NCBI RefSeq assembly: GCF_028769735.1
Contig: NC_088177.1
Location: 15,688,599 to 15,752,598 of the forward strand
Direction: 5' to 3'
Source: Zonotrichia leucophrys gambelii
Lineage: Eukaryota; Chordata; Aves; Passeriformes; Passerellidae
Length of the DNA: 64,000 nucleotides
A model generated the notes under the pieces. That model worked only from the letters and a program-made list of their open reading frames with translations, searched no databases and had not been told where the DNA came from. The position numbers and the translations under genes were made by a program. The first letter of the stretch is position 1; each line of letters starts with the position of its first letter. Positions 40,978 through 53,999 of this stretch are shown in pieces.

Positions 40978-43900
40978 TGCTTCATGAGGAATTGGAACAG
41001 TCAAGAAAATAGGTTTTCCTCATTTCCATAGCCAAGATTAAGCAATAGATGTTCTGAAATGGGGACCCATGATCTCTGAATCAAAGCAACAGCTGGTGAA
41101 TAAGTGAATTGACTCTATTAGTGCAGAAGAAGAGCAATTTGAGAGAATTTAAAATAGTGTTAATGAGTTACTTTTAATTGAGAATGCTAAGGAAAATGAA
41201 AGGAAGCATAAAAATGATACCACAAATAAGTACCAGTATACTGGCAAATACTGATCCTGGTGAGTTTGGCTTGAAGGAAAAAGGTGGTAGAAAAGCTGTG
41301 AAGTGAATTTCTGACTTATAAGAATGAGATTATAATGGCTATTATAATTGTGGGTGCAATCTGGAGTGTTCAAATGCTGCACTGGCTGCTTGTTTCAGAG
41401 TGAGCAGGGCTCTTCCTGACCCCAAAGACACAGTGATGTTTAACACAATTTAACACAGAGGTGCTGTTGAAATGCTGAAAAGTGCCAGAGCCCTTTGGAA
41501 GTCTCCCTTGGAAGGCTGTGCTGTTTCCCTTTGTTAACTTTTTGGGTTAGGACTGTGTGACAGATCTGGCCATCTGGAGCTTGTGGCTAGAAAGAAGCAG
41601 AGCCTTCTTACTGAGCTAGGTGTGGGCGGCCTTTCGATTTCAAATTGCTTCTATACTTAAGTCTCAGCTAAAAGAGAGCTCCAGTAAAGATTTCTGTGTT
41701 TGTTGTGGTAAGAGGATGTCATCTTCCTCCAGGAAAACCTAAAAATCAAAGGAGAGCTTATTATAAGGTATGGTAACTGACAGTGCTGACGCACTCATCA
41801 GCTAATTGGAAACACATGGTTCATAACTGCTTTTTAAACTATTTTGAAATTTTACTTGGGCTCTGTAATTGGGAGGTGGCTCAAAGAGAGGTATGTGGTT
41901 TAAATCCATGGTTGCCAGTGTGGCTTCACAGAGCCATGTCTCTTCATGTTGCTAAAAGGAAAAGGCTAGGATTCTCTGTGGTCTCTAGACCATTAATATG
42001 TGTTAAACTTAAATGACCTTAAATGAAATTATTTTTTAAACAAATAGGCAATAGCATGGCATTCTATCTTTTTTATCAGATAGAGTTTGAACTAAAAGAC
42101 TCAAAGTTTGTTTTTGTTTGGGTTTTTTGTTACTGAAAAGATTATTAAGGATGTTGATAATAGGAAGGACTGTGAGGTGTAATGTGTCACGAAAGTCAAC
42201 ATGACATCTGAATACATGTATCTTTTTCTTTGAGATAAAGATCTGTGTTCAGACTGACAGAAATGTGCTATTGCTCTTTTGCAGTGCTAGAAAGATAAGT
42301 CTTAGCTGTTTAAAAATACTCTTGGTTAATCCTCCTCCAATTGGATTGTTGGAATAGTGGTTGAAACATCAGTGATAGATTTTACAGCACTTCCACCGGG
42401 TCACTTTTGATAAGTACTTATGCAAAACTTCTTTTGAAATGAGTTGACTTATTTTGTCTTTTGTTTGTAGTAGATGATATTTGATACCCTGGTAGGGTAT
42501 TATTAGGCTTTGTGGGTTGTGCAAATTCAAGAAAATGGCAGGAAATCTCTGACTAGATTGGATTAAACCAGAACTAGATGAAATCCCCCTCTCTCCTCCA
42601 ACTTCAGAAACCTCATTGCAATATTAGGCTCTCAGTTTTTCTGTGGAGGAAGGAGAGAAAGCATGATTTGGTGTCTTTCACTATGCAGTGCAGGCAGAGT
42701 TAATAAATACATCAAGCAGTAAAATACATTTTGACAGGGGCTGTTGAGAAACTTAAATTCAGTATATTAGAAAAGATGAATGGGTACTAAGCTGATTAAC
42801 TTGTAACTCAGTCTATCAACAGAGAATACTTCCTCTGTGCTTGATGCTGATTTCATTTTCCAGTGTGAAACTGCTGCCAAGAAAATAGTTTCAAAAGTGA
42901 AAAACTAGTCGATGGCCAAGATTGTTTGAAGGACAAGAGGCACAGAATGAGCCATGCAGTCTGTAAATTTGAAAAGTGTCTCAGAGTCTTATCTTGCTGA
43001 AAGACAGTTTCCCTCAAGTCAAACCTGTGGAAATCACGGCAGTATTGTTAAAGTTTGTCTCATGTGGCCCATGAATGCTCAGGGAAGTTTATTTCTTTCA
43101 TCTGCATCCTGTTGCTTTTAATATTTTTTTTCTCAAAAAGGATGGTAATCTGTGCTGGAATAAGCTTTTCTGAGTGCTGTTGTACTTTTTTGCAAGTATA
43201 TCTGCAGCAACATTCAACAAATACTATTAATTTCCTAAATATGTCCTGTAACAGAGTCTGGTAAAGTGTTACTGCTACTGTAGTTTGGATTCCAAACAGT
43301 GAAATGGGTGCCAGAAATTGTGTCATGGTCTCTCAGCAGCAGCAGCAGAATATTTTATATTTTTCTTGCTAGCTCTCCAGCATGTTGGCCACTTCACAAT
43401 GCGACTTTGTTGTAATGCTAAAAACATTACAGCCTGCTACTCTCTTGTAAACACATTTTCACCTCCAGCTGAACTACTGACTTCAGATGCTCAAACCTTA
43501 ATGCTTCAGTCAGCACAGCAGCATTAAGGTTTGAGCCCAGATTTCAGCCCTGCTGGGGTTGGATGGGATGTGCATCAAAAGGAGTCAATGACCTTTGATC
43601 ACGGGTGTTAAGGGGATGGTCCAGCCATCTGTGCAGAGAGGAGAATTGTCATTGAGTGCCTTGGAAAAAACGGGCTGGGGAAAAGCAGGGAGAGAGGTGG
43701 AGCCCTGGGTGGGTTACTGAGCTGGGCAGGCAGATTGCTGCAGGAGAGAAGATGGGAGGGACACAAAAAGTGGGAAACCATGGCCTGAGCATCCCTGGCA
43801 GGCCCTGGAGAGGGAGGAGAAGGTGTCAGTGCTCAGGAGCAAAGGAGCTGTGAGCTGTTTCAGTTCCCCATTTTCCACATCTTTCAGAATGCCCTCACTT

Positions 43901-44148
43901 GGTTGCCTGGGTCTCTTGCAGAGAGTGGCTGGGCTGGTAACATGATGTGACCATATAGCCAAACAGGCAAACAGAACCAAAACCCAAATAAGCAAATGTG
44001 AGGTGAGTCTAATGCAGGTGAGGGATGAGGAAGTAGAAAAAATGGTGTTGCACATGCACCTGATGGTAAATTGGAGATAACTTGTCATGCTCTTCATAAA
44101 CTTTCTGGGAAGGGAAGCTTGCAGCTAAGGGACAGTGGTGGCAATAAG

Positions 44149-44520
44149 TATTTTATATTTACATTTATATAATATATAATACTTATACCATATTTATATA
44201 ATTATTTATGTAAATAGTATTTATATAAGTATTATTTATAAATTATATATTAATATATAATAGTTATACAATTACTATAATATATAATTATTATAATGGA
44301 AATTATATTTTATATAATTTATACGTAATTCTATTTTCATATATTTGTCTTTTTATATATTTATATCTAATGAATATATATTTATATATTGAACATATAC
44401 AATTCATATTTATTATTATTTATATATTTACACTTATAAACACATAAATATATAAATATATAAATATAAATATACTTATAAATATATAAATGAATATATT
44501 TATACTTATAAATAAGATTT
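44149..44520. repeat. A+T-only low-complexity block
   Basis: About 370 bases of nearly pure A and T with recurring TATATAAATA and TTTATATAA words and only scattered G or C. It contains many short self-complementary stretches. It sits about 1.5 kb upstream of MYO1B coding exon 3. Such tracts change length easily and are prone to assembly error. Confidence 0.95.
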
Positions 44521-45811
44521 TTGTATGACTGATTTTAGTAGATGTAGGTTTAATATTCGAAGCTTTCAAACTGCAGCAGTAGGAGCCTGTAGACAAGGCC
44601 CTGAGTGGCTCTCACTGCCTGCGTTGTGTTGTTCCTGCTTCCCATCACTGGTGTCATGACAAGGAGCCTGTGAAAAAAGCACCCTATAGCTGTGCTGTCC
44701 AAAACAAACACTTGATCTGTTTGCTGTTATCAGCTGAATGTGAAACTCCTAAACTGTTGTAGAATAAAGAATCAAGTCTCCAAAAAGTGCACTGAACCTG
44801 CAATGATTCTGCATCTTATGTTGACCTGAGAGTTCATTTCTGTTTTCCATACATGGTTTGTTTGCTGTAAACAATATCTACTTTTGGAGATATATAAACA
44901 CTAAATATTTTACTAGATGCAGTAATCTAACAAAGGTCTTGGTCTGTTGAACAGCTGTTTATTTCATGTAAAAATATGCTGTGTTTGGACATATTTTTTT
45001 TTTAATTTGGATTATGCATTTGTGCCTTTTTATTTGGATTTTGCTTTTATGTCCTTTTTTCAGATAGTATTTGTTTAGGTTTTTCCAAGTGGAAAATGCT
45101 TAGTTTCCAGAGTACTTCATTCCATTAATTGAAAAATGCAGTTGAAAGAAAAAACTTTGTTCTGCCTCAAAATTGCTGCTAAAGAGAACTAAATATAAGT
45201 AAACCATCTGCACTTCTCCAAAGTATATGTTGCTGCATGGCAGCAGAGCACATCTGGATTCAAATTGCAGCCCAGGAGTTTCAGGGTCATGATATTCTGA
45301 GCCTCCAGGAAAAGACATTTTTGGTACAGGAAATCTGTTGGTTCTTGTTATATTCTTTAGGCTCCCTGCATGGCATCACACTTACTGGGATAAGAACAGA
45401 GTTAGTGGGAAATAATTCTGCATATTCATGCACAAGTCCAGCTCTACCCAAAGGCTTAAAATGCTCAGTGTTTTATAAAGTGAGATTTCTTCTTGCTGAG
45501 TAGAAATTGTGGTTTATGGTGTAATTATTACTCAGGGTTCTCCTCTTTCCTTTATCTTAGAGTCATCTTCAAACAAACCATGCCCTGATGTTGTATTGAC
45601 CTTTTTTCAGTGGAGAATATGATATTTTGTTCAATGAAGAAAGATAGCTGCACTTCCCTGAAACTCTGTTATTTTGTTTTGACTTTTCTGTCTTTAGGAA
45701 AACTTCGAGATTATCTTTGCTTGTTCCTAAAGGTGGTCTAAAGTAAGGCTGTGAGAAAAAGTATCCATTTTGCTTCTGTGGGTCTTTATATTCTGAAAAG
45801 TGAATGTTTCA

Positions 45812-45845
45812 CTACTTATGGAACATCCCTACTTATGGAACATTA
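45812..45845. repeat. 17-bp tandem duplication
   Basis: CTACTTATGGAACAT plus two bases occurs twice in direct succession, differing only at the last two bases. It lies about 130 bases before coding exon 3. Confidence 0.93.
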
Positions 45846-45977
45846 GCACTTGGAGAGTTTTGGGGTTTTGTTTCTTTCTTCCTGAGTGTGTGAAGGACAG
45901 CTTGTAATTATTATCAGTATTTGGTAGTTTGGTGGGTTTTTTTCCTAATTCTCACTTGGCTCTTTCTTTCTTTGCAG

Positions 45978-46072
45978 CTTTGCTCTGTCTGATGAAGCCT
46001 ACAGGTCTTTAAGGGACCAGGACAAAGACCAATGCATCCTTATCACAGGAGAGAGTGGAGCTGGGAAAACAG
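45978..46072 (+). CDS. MYO1B: MYO1B coding exon 3 (residues 84-116, P-loop)
   Basis: This exon encodes the ATP-binding P-loop (Walker A): FALSDEAYRSLRDQDKDQC, then ILIT and GESGAGKT at residues 108-115, with Lys114 and Thr115 being the phosphate- and magnesium-contacting residues known from the family. The acceptor is a good polypyrimidine tract ending TTTGCAG at 45971-45977. The donor GTAAGG starts at 46073. The length is 95 nt and the intron is phase 1, leaving the first base of the Glu116 codon. The P-loop is intact, so nothing here suggests a pseudogene. Confidence 0.98.
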
Positions 46073-49044
46073 GTAAGGAGCATTTAGGATCTGATTAAAA
46101 ACCATTCAGGGCTGTTCAGAGCCTTGCAGAGGGAAGCTGGAGTCAGTAAGAGTTGAGAGATGTCAGTAATTCTCTGTGTCTGCCCACTGCAGAGAGTGAG
46201 TGCTGCCACACTTGTGGCTGCAGCTGTGAATTCACATAAAATAATGTTTTTTCACACTGTCACCACATTGAAATCCCATGTCATGTTAGTTCAGTGTCCT
46301 CATCAGTATCCAGTTTTACCAAAGTCATGCTGACTTGTCAGAGAGTATTGCAAGGGCCAGAAAATGTTTAGGCTGTCCTGGTGAGAAACCTGAAGAAATG
46401 GAAAACTGAATGCTCTGAATTTTCTAGACTTGATACTTCCACTTGTCTCTCAATAAACACATGCCTTTAAAACCTGGATTATACTATTTATCTAAGGAAA
46501 AGAAATAACTGTAGCTGATTACTTTGGAAATTTTATCAGCCCTTTGCACACTGTGCTCAGCTGCAGTGCTAAGATTGGCTTGTGTGCCAGAACACTGAGT
46601 TTCTTAGGCAAAGCTGAAATTTCCTTGAAAATGACTGCTGGTTATAAACTGGAAGATTAGAAACCAAGAGAGGATTGCATAACTGCAGTGCATTTTAGGT
46701 AGACCTTAAAAAAGAAAGAAGCCAGTTATTTTCAAAGATAGCAATTTAAAACAGAGGTGACTTGCAAAAGAGACAGTGGGTAGGAAGGCATGCATCTGTT
46801 TCCAAGTGATTTGAGAGATTTTTCCTTTGCATCTGAGAATATGTGGGGATTTATGGCTTATTCTGAGCAAGACTCTAAGTAGGTAACAAGAAGTTGCTTT
46901 CCAAGACTTTGGAAGCATCTAAAAGTATATCAAGTGTAATCATCATCTTTAGTGCTCTTAGATTAGTGGCCCCCAATTAACAAGTCTTGAAATCTTGTAA
47001 TATAATCCTTATTTACAGTTCAATGACAGGAATGTTCAGTAGAATTGTAGTTTAAAAACCTCAATTTCTTATTAATATGGCTCTTTGAAGTTCCATCTAG
47101 AAGCTCAGACTTTAGCAAAGAGTCTTGGACTGGTGGTATTTAATGCCTTGGTTTCCTCACAAATTGTGAATTATCAAGCATCTCGTACAACTGAGGCATA
47201 CATATTATTGATTTATTCATTTGAAAGGTGAATCAGAAGTTGAGTAGTTGAACTTATATTTGAAAATAGTAGATTTAGATTTGTATAAAAATTTTGAGGG
47301 TTCTGTAAATTTTGTAGCCATATGGGAAGCAATATTAATTATTCCTTTTTTATAAAGTTAAGTACAAAATAGGGAGTGGAGAGGGTAGGAAGTTCCTGGA
47401 GTTAAGGAAACAAACTTCTTACTACAGATACACTATATAACTGTGTTTTAAATTTTTGGTAGCCAGAATATTTGACATTTTTGCCCTGAAAGAACTGAAA
47501 CTGAGCTGTCATCTGTTGAATCTTTTTATTTGCTTCCAATTTTGTCCTTGTTTCTCTGCATGTTTTTAATGTTAACTGATAGTTACATTGGGCAAGAAAA
47601 CATGGTGCATCACCAGAATAAGGGGTGTATTTAAATGTTTTGAAATGTTACGGTGATAACTCCCTTCCTGATGTCTTTCTTGGGCCAAACAGAGTTGCTA
47701 ATAAGAGAAAAGGCCTTTATTTTCTTTTGCTGATATTCGAAGGCTGTATTGAAGTCATTGTGTGTAAACTATTATAATAGCTTTTTTGCTGCTTCAGTGC
47801 ATGTTTCTCTCAGTGATTGAGTGCCTGTGCTTAAAGATGTTGACTGTTTTAGGAAATATTTCAAATTAAATAATTGGGTAATTCCAAGCTCTGAAGGGAA
47901 CAGGGTAAAAAATGAGAGCTGGGATTGAGGCACAAATAGAGGAGATGGGGGCCTCCTGAGCACACCTAAAGTTTGTGCTCCCTGATTGCTTCCTGTGTGG
48001 CAGGTTTGCTCATTTTCCTCTACACATGGAATAGTAATATAATGCCAACAAACAAATTTGGTTAAACAGGAAAAATCAAAATCCAAGGGATAACGTCTCA
48101 TCTGTCAGTTCTTTCCTGAAATGAGACACTTAAATTTGTAACAGATCTCTGAAGATCTGTTACAAATATAATAATTTTTTTTTTTTTACCACAGTCTGGA
48201 ATTGATAGGGTTTCCAGCTGTTAGTAATTGCATTATATATCAGCTTATATTGCTTGAAAGTTCACTATCTTGTATTGTAGTAACCATCACAGACTCTCTG
48301 TATAAACCAAATCATTTTCCAGCTGCTTTTGCCTGACCAGCAATAACAGAAGAGTTGGATGGATTATCTAATCCTTGTTTCTGTCATGGGTGATTGACAC
48401 CCATATGAACCCAGCTTTGAAAATCCAAAAATTGTTCCAAACTTTCTTAAAAGCAACTCCAAACTAGTTTTATTGTTTAAATAAATGCTTCACTTTTTCT
48501 GTTGGTTTTCCTTTCAGATAGACTGGAGCATGTTAGGTGATGTTGCAGTTACTCAGCTGCTTGTAGATCAGAGCTGTAATTACATGTGTATAAGTGTTGT
48601 ATTTTGCACTTGTTGTGTATCTGCTGATATAAACTGATTGAATTTTGTGTCTTGAAACTGCCTGGGCCTGTTTATTTTCAGGCTAGATTAAAACATGTCC
48701 AATGTGTCAGCAGGGGATTATGTTCTTCCCTTGAAGAATGCCTCTTACTGAGGCTGAAAAGGAGCAGGTAATGTGCTGTATCCAGTGTTGGCTTTTTTTA
48801 AGCTTGGGTAGAGGCTCTAGGTGTTTAAATCAAGAAAATTGCTGATATAATGGCATGGGTCTCAGAGCAGGGTGTGCTCCTTCTGCATTTCCAGATAGTA
48901 CAACAGTGCAGGAGAAAACTGAAATGAATGTGCTCACAGTTCCTGTCTGGCATTGAGAAAATGTGATGGAGATTTAGTCTGCAAAGTCACATCACAGCCT
49001 TTTTGCCAATGCTTATCACTGTTTTATTTGGCTCTCCCCCACAG
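46073..49044 (+). other. MYO1B: MYO1B intron between coding exons 3 and 4 (3.0 kb)
   Basis: A phase 1 GT-AG intron. Apart from a hairpin-forming inverted repeat (48134-48167) followed by a T run at about 48173-48187, I see only unique noncoding sequence. Confidence 0.9.
48134..48167. repeat. 15-bp inverted repeat, 4-nt loop
   Basis: Arms 48134-48148 and 48153-48167 are exact reverse complements around CTGA. A run of T follows a few bases later. It lies in an intron, so it is not a bacterial-type terminator. Confidence 0.9.
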
Positions 49045-49149
49045 AGGCAAGCAAACTTGTCATGTCATATGTAGCTGCTGTGTGTGGAAAAGGGGCAGAG
49101 GTTAATCAAGTAAAAGAACAACTTTTGCAGTCAAATCCAGTCCTTGAAG
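49045..49149 (+). CDS. MYO1B: MYO1B coding exon 4 (residues 116-151)
   Basis: This exon continues the helix after the P-loop: EASKLVMSYVAAVCGKG, then AEVNQVKEQLLQSNPVLE. The LLQSNPVLEAFGNAKT stretch that runs into the next exon is a standard myosin signature. The acceptor follows CTCTCCCCCACAG, and the donor is GTAAGA from 49150. The length is 105 nt with phase 1 on both sides. The neighbouring introns are each about 3 kb. Confidence 0.97.
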
Positions 49150-52110
49150 GTAAGAATCTCACTGAGTACGTGCCAGCATATTACTTGTGTGTGCGTTGGT
49201 GTTCCAGCTGAGCTGATTTGGAAAACTGTGTCTGGTGATGTTTCATTGTTGTTTGGTGTCCAAAACCATAGGAGATGCTTTATGTGAACACATCTGTAGG
49301 GCTTTATTCAGAAGAAAATGGTTTCCCTCATTTAGGAAGAGCTCAGGAAGTTAGGTCATGCTTCCCAACCTCCTCCTGCTGCTCTCAGAGGGGCTTACCC
49401 TTTCTCAACCCTGCCTTGATGATGCCTGTCTGTATCAAAAGACTTGACTTCACTTCAGTCCCTCTGATTCATTTCCTTCCAAATCATATTTTTATAGTCT
49501 CTAGTAAACAAACAAGCTCTGTAAGGCATTAGTTCTCTTTTAGGCAAAAAAAAAAAGGGTGAAGGAATGGATGTTAGGAAAAAACTAAGCCAATCCATAT
49601 GCACGCCTGTTTTTCCCTGAGACTTATTGTTTCTTGGGTCTGGTGATTGTTGGCCTGCTCTTCCTGACAGCTGCCATTCCTGCTCTCCCATGAAGGCTTT
49701 TATTTTTTTAATTAGCGATTTTAATTTAAAGATGTTGGCTGCCAGAAACAGAATAATTTATTTTTTTTTTTAAATCTTGTAGATAGGATGTATGATCCTC
49801 AGAGCTTGCAGTTCTCTCCCATTGTCTAATAATTGCCTTCAGAAGTTCCTGGGTTGGCACTGACTTATTTAGATCTATTGTGTCCATTCTTGACTCAGTC
49901 TTACCCAGAATTTTCAAAGCTGTTGTGGTGCTGAGACAAAGTCAGTTGTCAAAAAATAATTTTGGATTTTGGCCAGATCATTTGTGGTGTTTGTAAAGAC
50001 TGTTGAGTGTAAAGATTATGTTTATTGCCTTGCTTATAGGTGATGAATTGGAACCTGTAGGGGGCAAGGACTCTGCAAGTGAAAACAGAGGGAAAAGTAA
50101 AAAAAAAAAAACAATAAAAGGAAAGGGAGTGCAAGAAATTGGGCAGAGAGCAGTGGGGAACTGGATGGTTAAAACACGGTCTTTGTACACAAACCAGAAA
50201 TTGTAAGCAAAGACTTGTAAAGAAAGGATGAAATGTTAACATTTAAGAATAATAGAAGTGCTGGATAAGCCTTTCTTTGATGGTCAGCTGTGTTCCCCTT
50301 CAAGCTGAATGGGGGGATTGCAGCCCTGCATTGTTTTGGGTTCACAGAGAAGAGCTGTGTTGTTTTATCACTGTTCTGGAAGCAGATTTCAGATCCAGAC
50401 AGAAATGGCATGGTGGGTACTGAGGCTTTTCTTGCCAAAGCTAGATTGTTCCCCAGGGACTGCCAAATGAGTTTGATTTCTTGTTGGTTTGTGAAGCTTT
50501 GTTTTAATGCAAGAGGAATCAGCTGAGCTTACTGAAGATTGCCTTATCATTTTATGATGATAAATGATGATTGCCTTATCATTTCAAGGTACTATTTGTT
50601 CTACTTGATGGGCTGGTAATGCCTGTTGAGGTGTTTTGGAAGGTTGGACACAGGGTTATTCTGTAAGGAATAAAAACTGAGCAAGCCTGGCTGCTTATAC
50701 ATGTTTTAGAAAGAAATTAGGCATTTGTGGTGAGATTTATTTTTCTTTGGTTATGTAGTTCTGTTTCAGTCAAACTGTGATGCAAGAAAATGACATAAAT
50801 GTTACATATGCATAATTTATCTTATGGGATTATTTTTATTAAACTACAGTTGCTACTGTAAATTAACTTTTAGAAACAATGAACTTTAGGGAAAACCAAG
50901 GAATGTGCCTCATGCTTTATAATGGAACATTTGTGCTTGGCTCCATGCAGTTATAAATGACTTTACTGTTCAGCACAGTGTTTAAGAAAATGCAGCTCAG
51001 AGATTTGGTTGTTGAAAAGATGATTTATTGCAGGGCATAAAGATTTAAAAACAATTCTTTCACTTATCCTGGCCTTTAGGATCAACAAACTTTTCATTTT
51101 GGCTCTAGTTCTTTGGTCAAGAATAAGTCTACTCATGCAAGTGTGTGGAAGCCTTAAGGCATGTCTTTATTTCTGTCCAAAAAACGTTGACTTGACTTGA
51201 TCTTCGAGTATATATATGCTATGTAAATAAATACTGGGATAAATAAAGTCTCTTGTTGGAAGTAGGAGTGCTGTTCCTAATGATAGAGGGGACACTCCTG
51301 CTTGGCTCCATGTGCTTGGACAATGTGGGAATTTGAGAGCTTGAATTGTCCTCCTGCCTGAGTTCTTGTCGTGCCCATGCTCTGAGATGGTGGCTGTCCA
51401 TCTGAATGTCACCCTGGGCAGTCCTTTCTCAGAGAATTTCCATTGTCATTAAACTTGAGCTAAAGAAATTTAAACTAAACTAACCAGAAAGCTAGTTTAG
51501 GTCAGGCTGAAGACAAATTTTCATTGTGAACTGATTTCAGCTGAATAGTATTCAGCTTGGGGTAGGATTAATGAGTTGAAATGGTGTAAATAAATCCATT
51601 TCAAAGCATTGATTAAACTGTCCTATGCAAACAATTTTTAAGTGTCATTCTGTAATTTCCTCACTTCTGGCCTCCAGCTTTTAATGTATTCTGGGACCTA
51701 GGATTCATTTTTCTCTGAAATGAAGAAGAAGAAGTAGTATTTTGTCTATTTAAAGTTATTTGGATAATAAAATTATGAATTTGTTGATTCAAACCCCAAA
51801 GATATATGCTTAATATGGGTACAGTTTTGTTTTGGAACCATTTCCTCTTGTATGTTTTTCTTTAGCTTTTTTAAACAAGGAAGGTGTTGAGACAAAACCT
51901 CTTTGGACTTCTATAGATTTTTGGTATTTGTGATCATGTCTGTCACACTCTGTCCCCAGGGACTGATGCCCATTCAATGAGCAGGGCATTGTTTCTCTGA
52001 AGTCTGTAGTTCCTTTAAATATACAAGCAGACCTAGATATTGTAGCATCTAAATATTTCTTTTTTTACTGATAGATTTGCTTGTTGTATTTGTTTTCTCT
52101 CTTTCTCCAG
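49150..52110 (+). other. MYO1B: MYO1B intron between coding exons 4 and 5 (3.0 kb)
   Basis: A phase 1 GT-AG intron. It has short poly-A runs near 49545 and 50100 and a 16-bp direct repeat at 50538-50553 and 50569-50584. Otherwise I see nothing in it. Confidence 0.9.
50538..50584. repeat. 16-bp direct repeat with hairpin-prone spacer
   Basis: GATTGCCTTATCATTT appears at 50538-50553 and 50569-50584. The spacer holds further TGATGATAAA words complementary to TTATCAT, so several small hairpins are possible. Confidence 0.85.
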
Positions 52111-52157
52111 CTTTTGGAAATGCCAAAACTATGCGGAATGACAACTCCTCTAGATTT
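52111..52157 (+). CDS. MYO1B: MYO1B coding exon 5 (residues 151-166, switch I)
   Basis: This 47-nt exon codes AFGNAKTMRNDNSSRF. It holds switch I (NDNSSR, residues 160-165), which in myosins contacts the nucleotide gamma-phosphate and closes during hydrolysis. The acceptor is TTTCTCCAG, ending at 52110. The donor GTAAGT starts at 52158, so the exon ends in phase 0. Residue 158 is Met where I recall Val in mammalian MYO1B; the position is hydrophobic in class I myosins (Leu in some), so the change looks tolerated. Confidence 0.96.
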
Positions 52158-53771
52158 GTAAGTATTTCCTTCAGTCATTTTGAAGGAGTGTGCTTTGCTG
52201 TTGGCTATTTCTGTTTTACCCATGTATCAACCATCAAGGCATCCATAAAGGGGGAAGGAATAATTTTGGGAGCTTTCTTGTAGCTGTCTGGAGACTGTTT
52301 GAAGAAGGTGAACACCCACAGCAACAGTCAGTATTTAATTTGTACACAGGAGCATGTTCTCCTTCCCTAGCATGTTAGTAGGGCACTGTTAGTGATGCCT
52401 CTTCAAAGATGTTTCACCTCCTTGCCAGAAATCTTGTTGGTTTCTGATATGGGCATAGGGCTCAATTGAATATCAAAGCAGAGGCTAAAAAAGAAAAACA
52501 AAATTAGGATGTGGCAGCCTGTGACCGGATGAAAACATAATTACAGAGCAACTGGATTCTTTAATTTTCTGGCACTGGTGGCTTTAGTGTCAGAGACCAT
52601 GTGTCCTGCAACTGGTCTGCTTAGCAAGTAGATATTTCCATGTGATGTTGTTTTCCATTCATATGTATATTTTTTTGGGTTAAAATGACGACTTTAAGTT
52701 CCATTTGCTTTCTATAACATTTCAAAATGTGTTTGCATCTTTAGTTTTTAATATGAATATTTGTAATGTTATTTTTTTGCTTAAATTCTTTATAACCATC
52801 TTGTTGAATTCAGCCTTTTTTGGGCACAGAATGGAATGAGAAATTACCAAAACTGACAGTTGAAAAACGAGAAAAGTTGATGCTAGAGTTGAGAGGTTCA
52901 GAAGTGTGAGTACTTATCAGAGTTTCTCCTGCTAAAATCAGAAAACTGAACACAACTCTGTCACTTGCTCACTTGTGTCCAGAAAAGCAATATTGTGAGA
53001 TGTGTGAAGCTGACAAGAGAAGGAAAATTGATATACTGGGAGGATGCTGTGTTGTGAATTAAAGCAAATGGATGGAAGTTCTGGACATTGTGAGATTGGA
53101 GAGCGGCTTTTTCTTTCCACTTGGGAGATTTTCTCTCCTTCCCTTCTAATTCTCAAGAGCTGATGATGTTCCACATGACTGTGAAGGCTCCTTCTGCAGC
53201 TCATTGCCTCTGATTGTGAACAGAGCAAGGAGTCTTCATCACAAGGCCAGGGCCAAAATTTGGAGAACATGTAGGGATTTTTAATTTTTTTTAACTAGAA
53301 AGGCTAGGAAGACTGCAATTATCAGACATGACACTGCAGAAATAATGAGCAGACAGCCCAGAAGCCTTTCCAGGACAAAGTGGAACTAACAACTATTTTG
53401 CCTTTCAAGTCCTCGCTTATGAACACTGCGCTAAAAATACTTTTGGAAATACCCAGCTGTCCCAGTCCTTGGAAAATGAAAATTTAATTATCTGATTTAC
53501 TTTTTTTCTCTCTGAAATTCGAATCAGCTCAGAATTAATCTTGAACAATACAGTGTAGGAAGGAGAATAGAGTTTAAGTAGGGTCAAGTCAATCTTGATG
53601 AAATACCCAGTAAATCAGTAAGATTCTTGGAGTGAGTCAGTATAAAGTGCTTGGCTTTTTATGTTCTGTAATAAAAAGTAAAATAGAAAAATAAAGAAAC
53701 TGCATTCAGAGAGAGATTGTGTTGAGTAAGGAAATATTATCACAAGGCTTTTTAATGGATTATTTTTGTCC

Positions 53772-53946
53772 TAGAATCTTAGGTTTGGGTTGGAAGGGAC
53801 CTTAAAGGCCATCTCATTCCAACCCCCTGCCATGGGCAGGGATACCTTCCACTGGGCCAGGCTGCTCAGAGCCCTGTCCAACCTGGCCTGCTTCTCTGGG
53901 CAGCCCATTTCATTGCCTCACACTCATCACAGTGACAAATGTCCTC
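53772..53946 (-). mobile_element. CR1 LINE 3'-end fragment (minus strand) with internal deletion
   Basis: Read on the plus strand this is the reverse complement of a CR1 3' end: AGAATCTTAGGTTTGGGTTG, GAAGGGACCTTAAAGG, then CCCCCTGCCATGGGCAGGGA and CCTTCCACTGGGCCAGGCTG. After CCAACCTGGCC it jumps directly to TTCTCTGGGCAGCCC, so about 30 bases usually present between these blocks (the reverse complement of the CATCCCTGGAAGTGTTCAAG region) are missing. It lies about 800 bp upstream of coding exon 6. Confidence 0.9.
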
Positions 53947-53999
53947 TGCTGAGCGTGTGCCAGAGGGTGGAATTTGGCTGAATCACTACTATAAACTCC

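Larger units (their letters stand above)
26751..45977 (+). other. MYO1B: MYO1B intron between coding exons 2 and 3 (19.2 kb)
   Basis: This phase 2 GT-AG intron is the longest complete intron in the window. It contains a plus-strand CR1 fragment (about 35930-36405), the A+T block at 44149-44520, T-rich runs (31617-31651), a 12-C run at 39941, several short tandem duplications and a 20-bp perfect palindrome at 40958. Stretches near 33100-33700 and 38500-39250 are visibly GC-richer but CpG-poor, and I recognise nothing in them. Confidence 0.9.

Noticed and set aside
48134..48187. Hairpin followed by a T run, resembling a rho-independent terminator
   Set aside because: The sequence is inside a vertebrate intron; this signal has no terminator role there.
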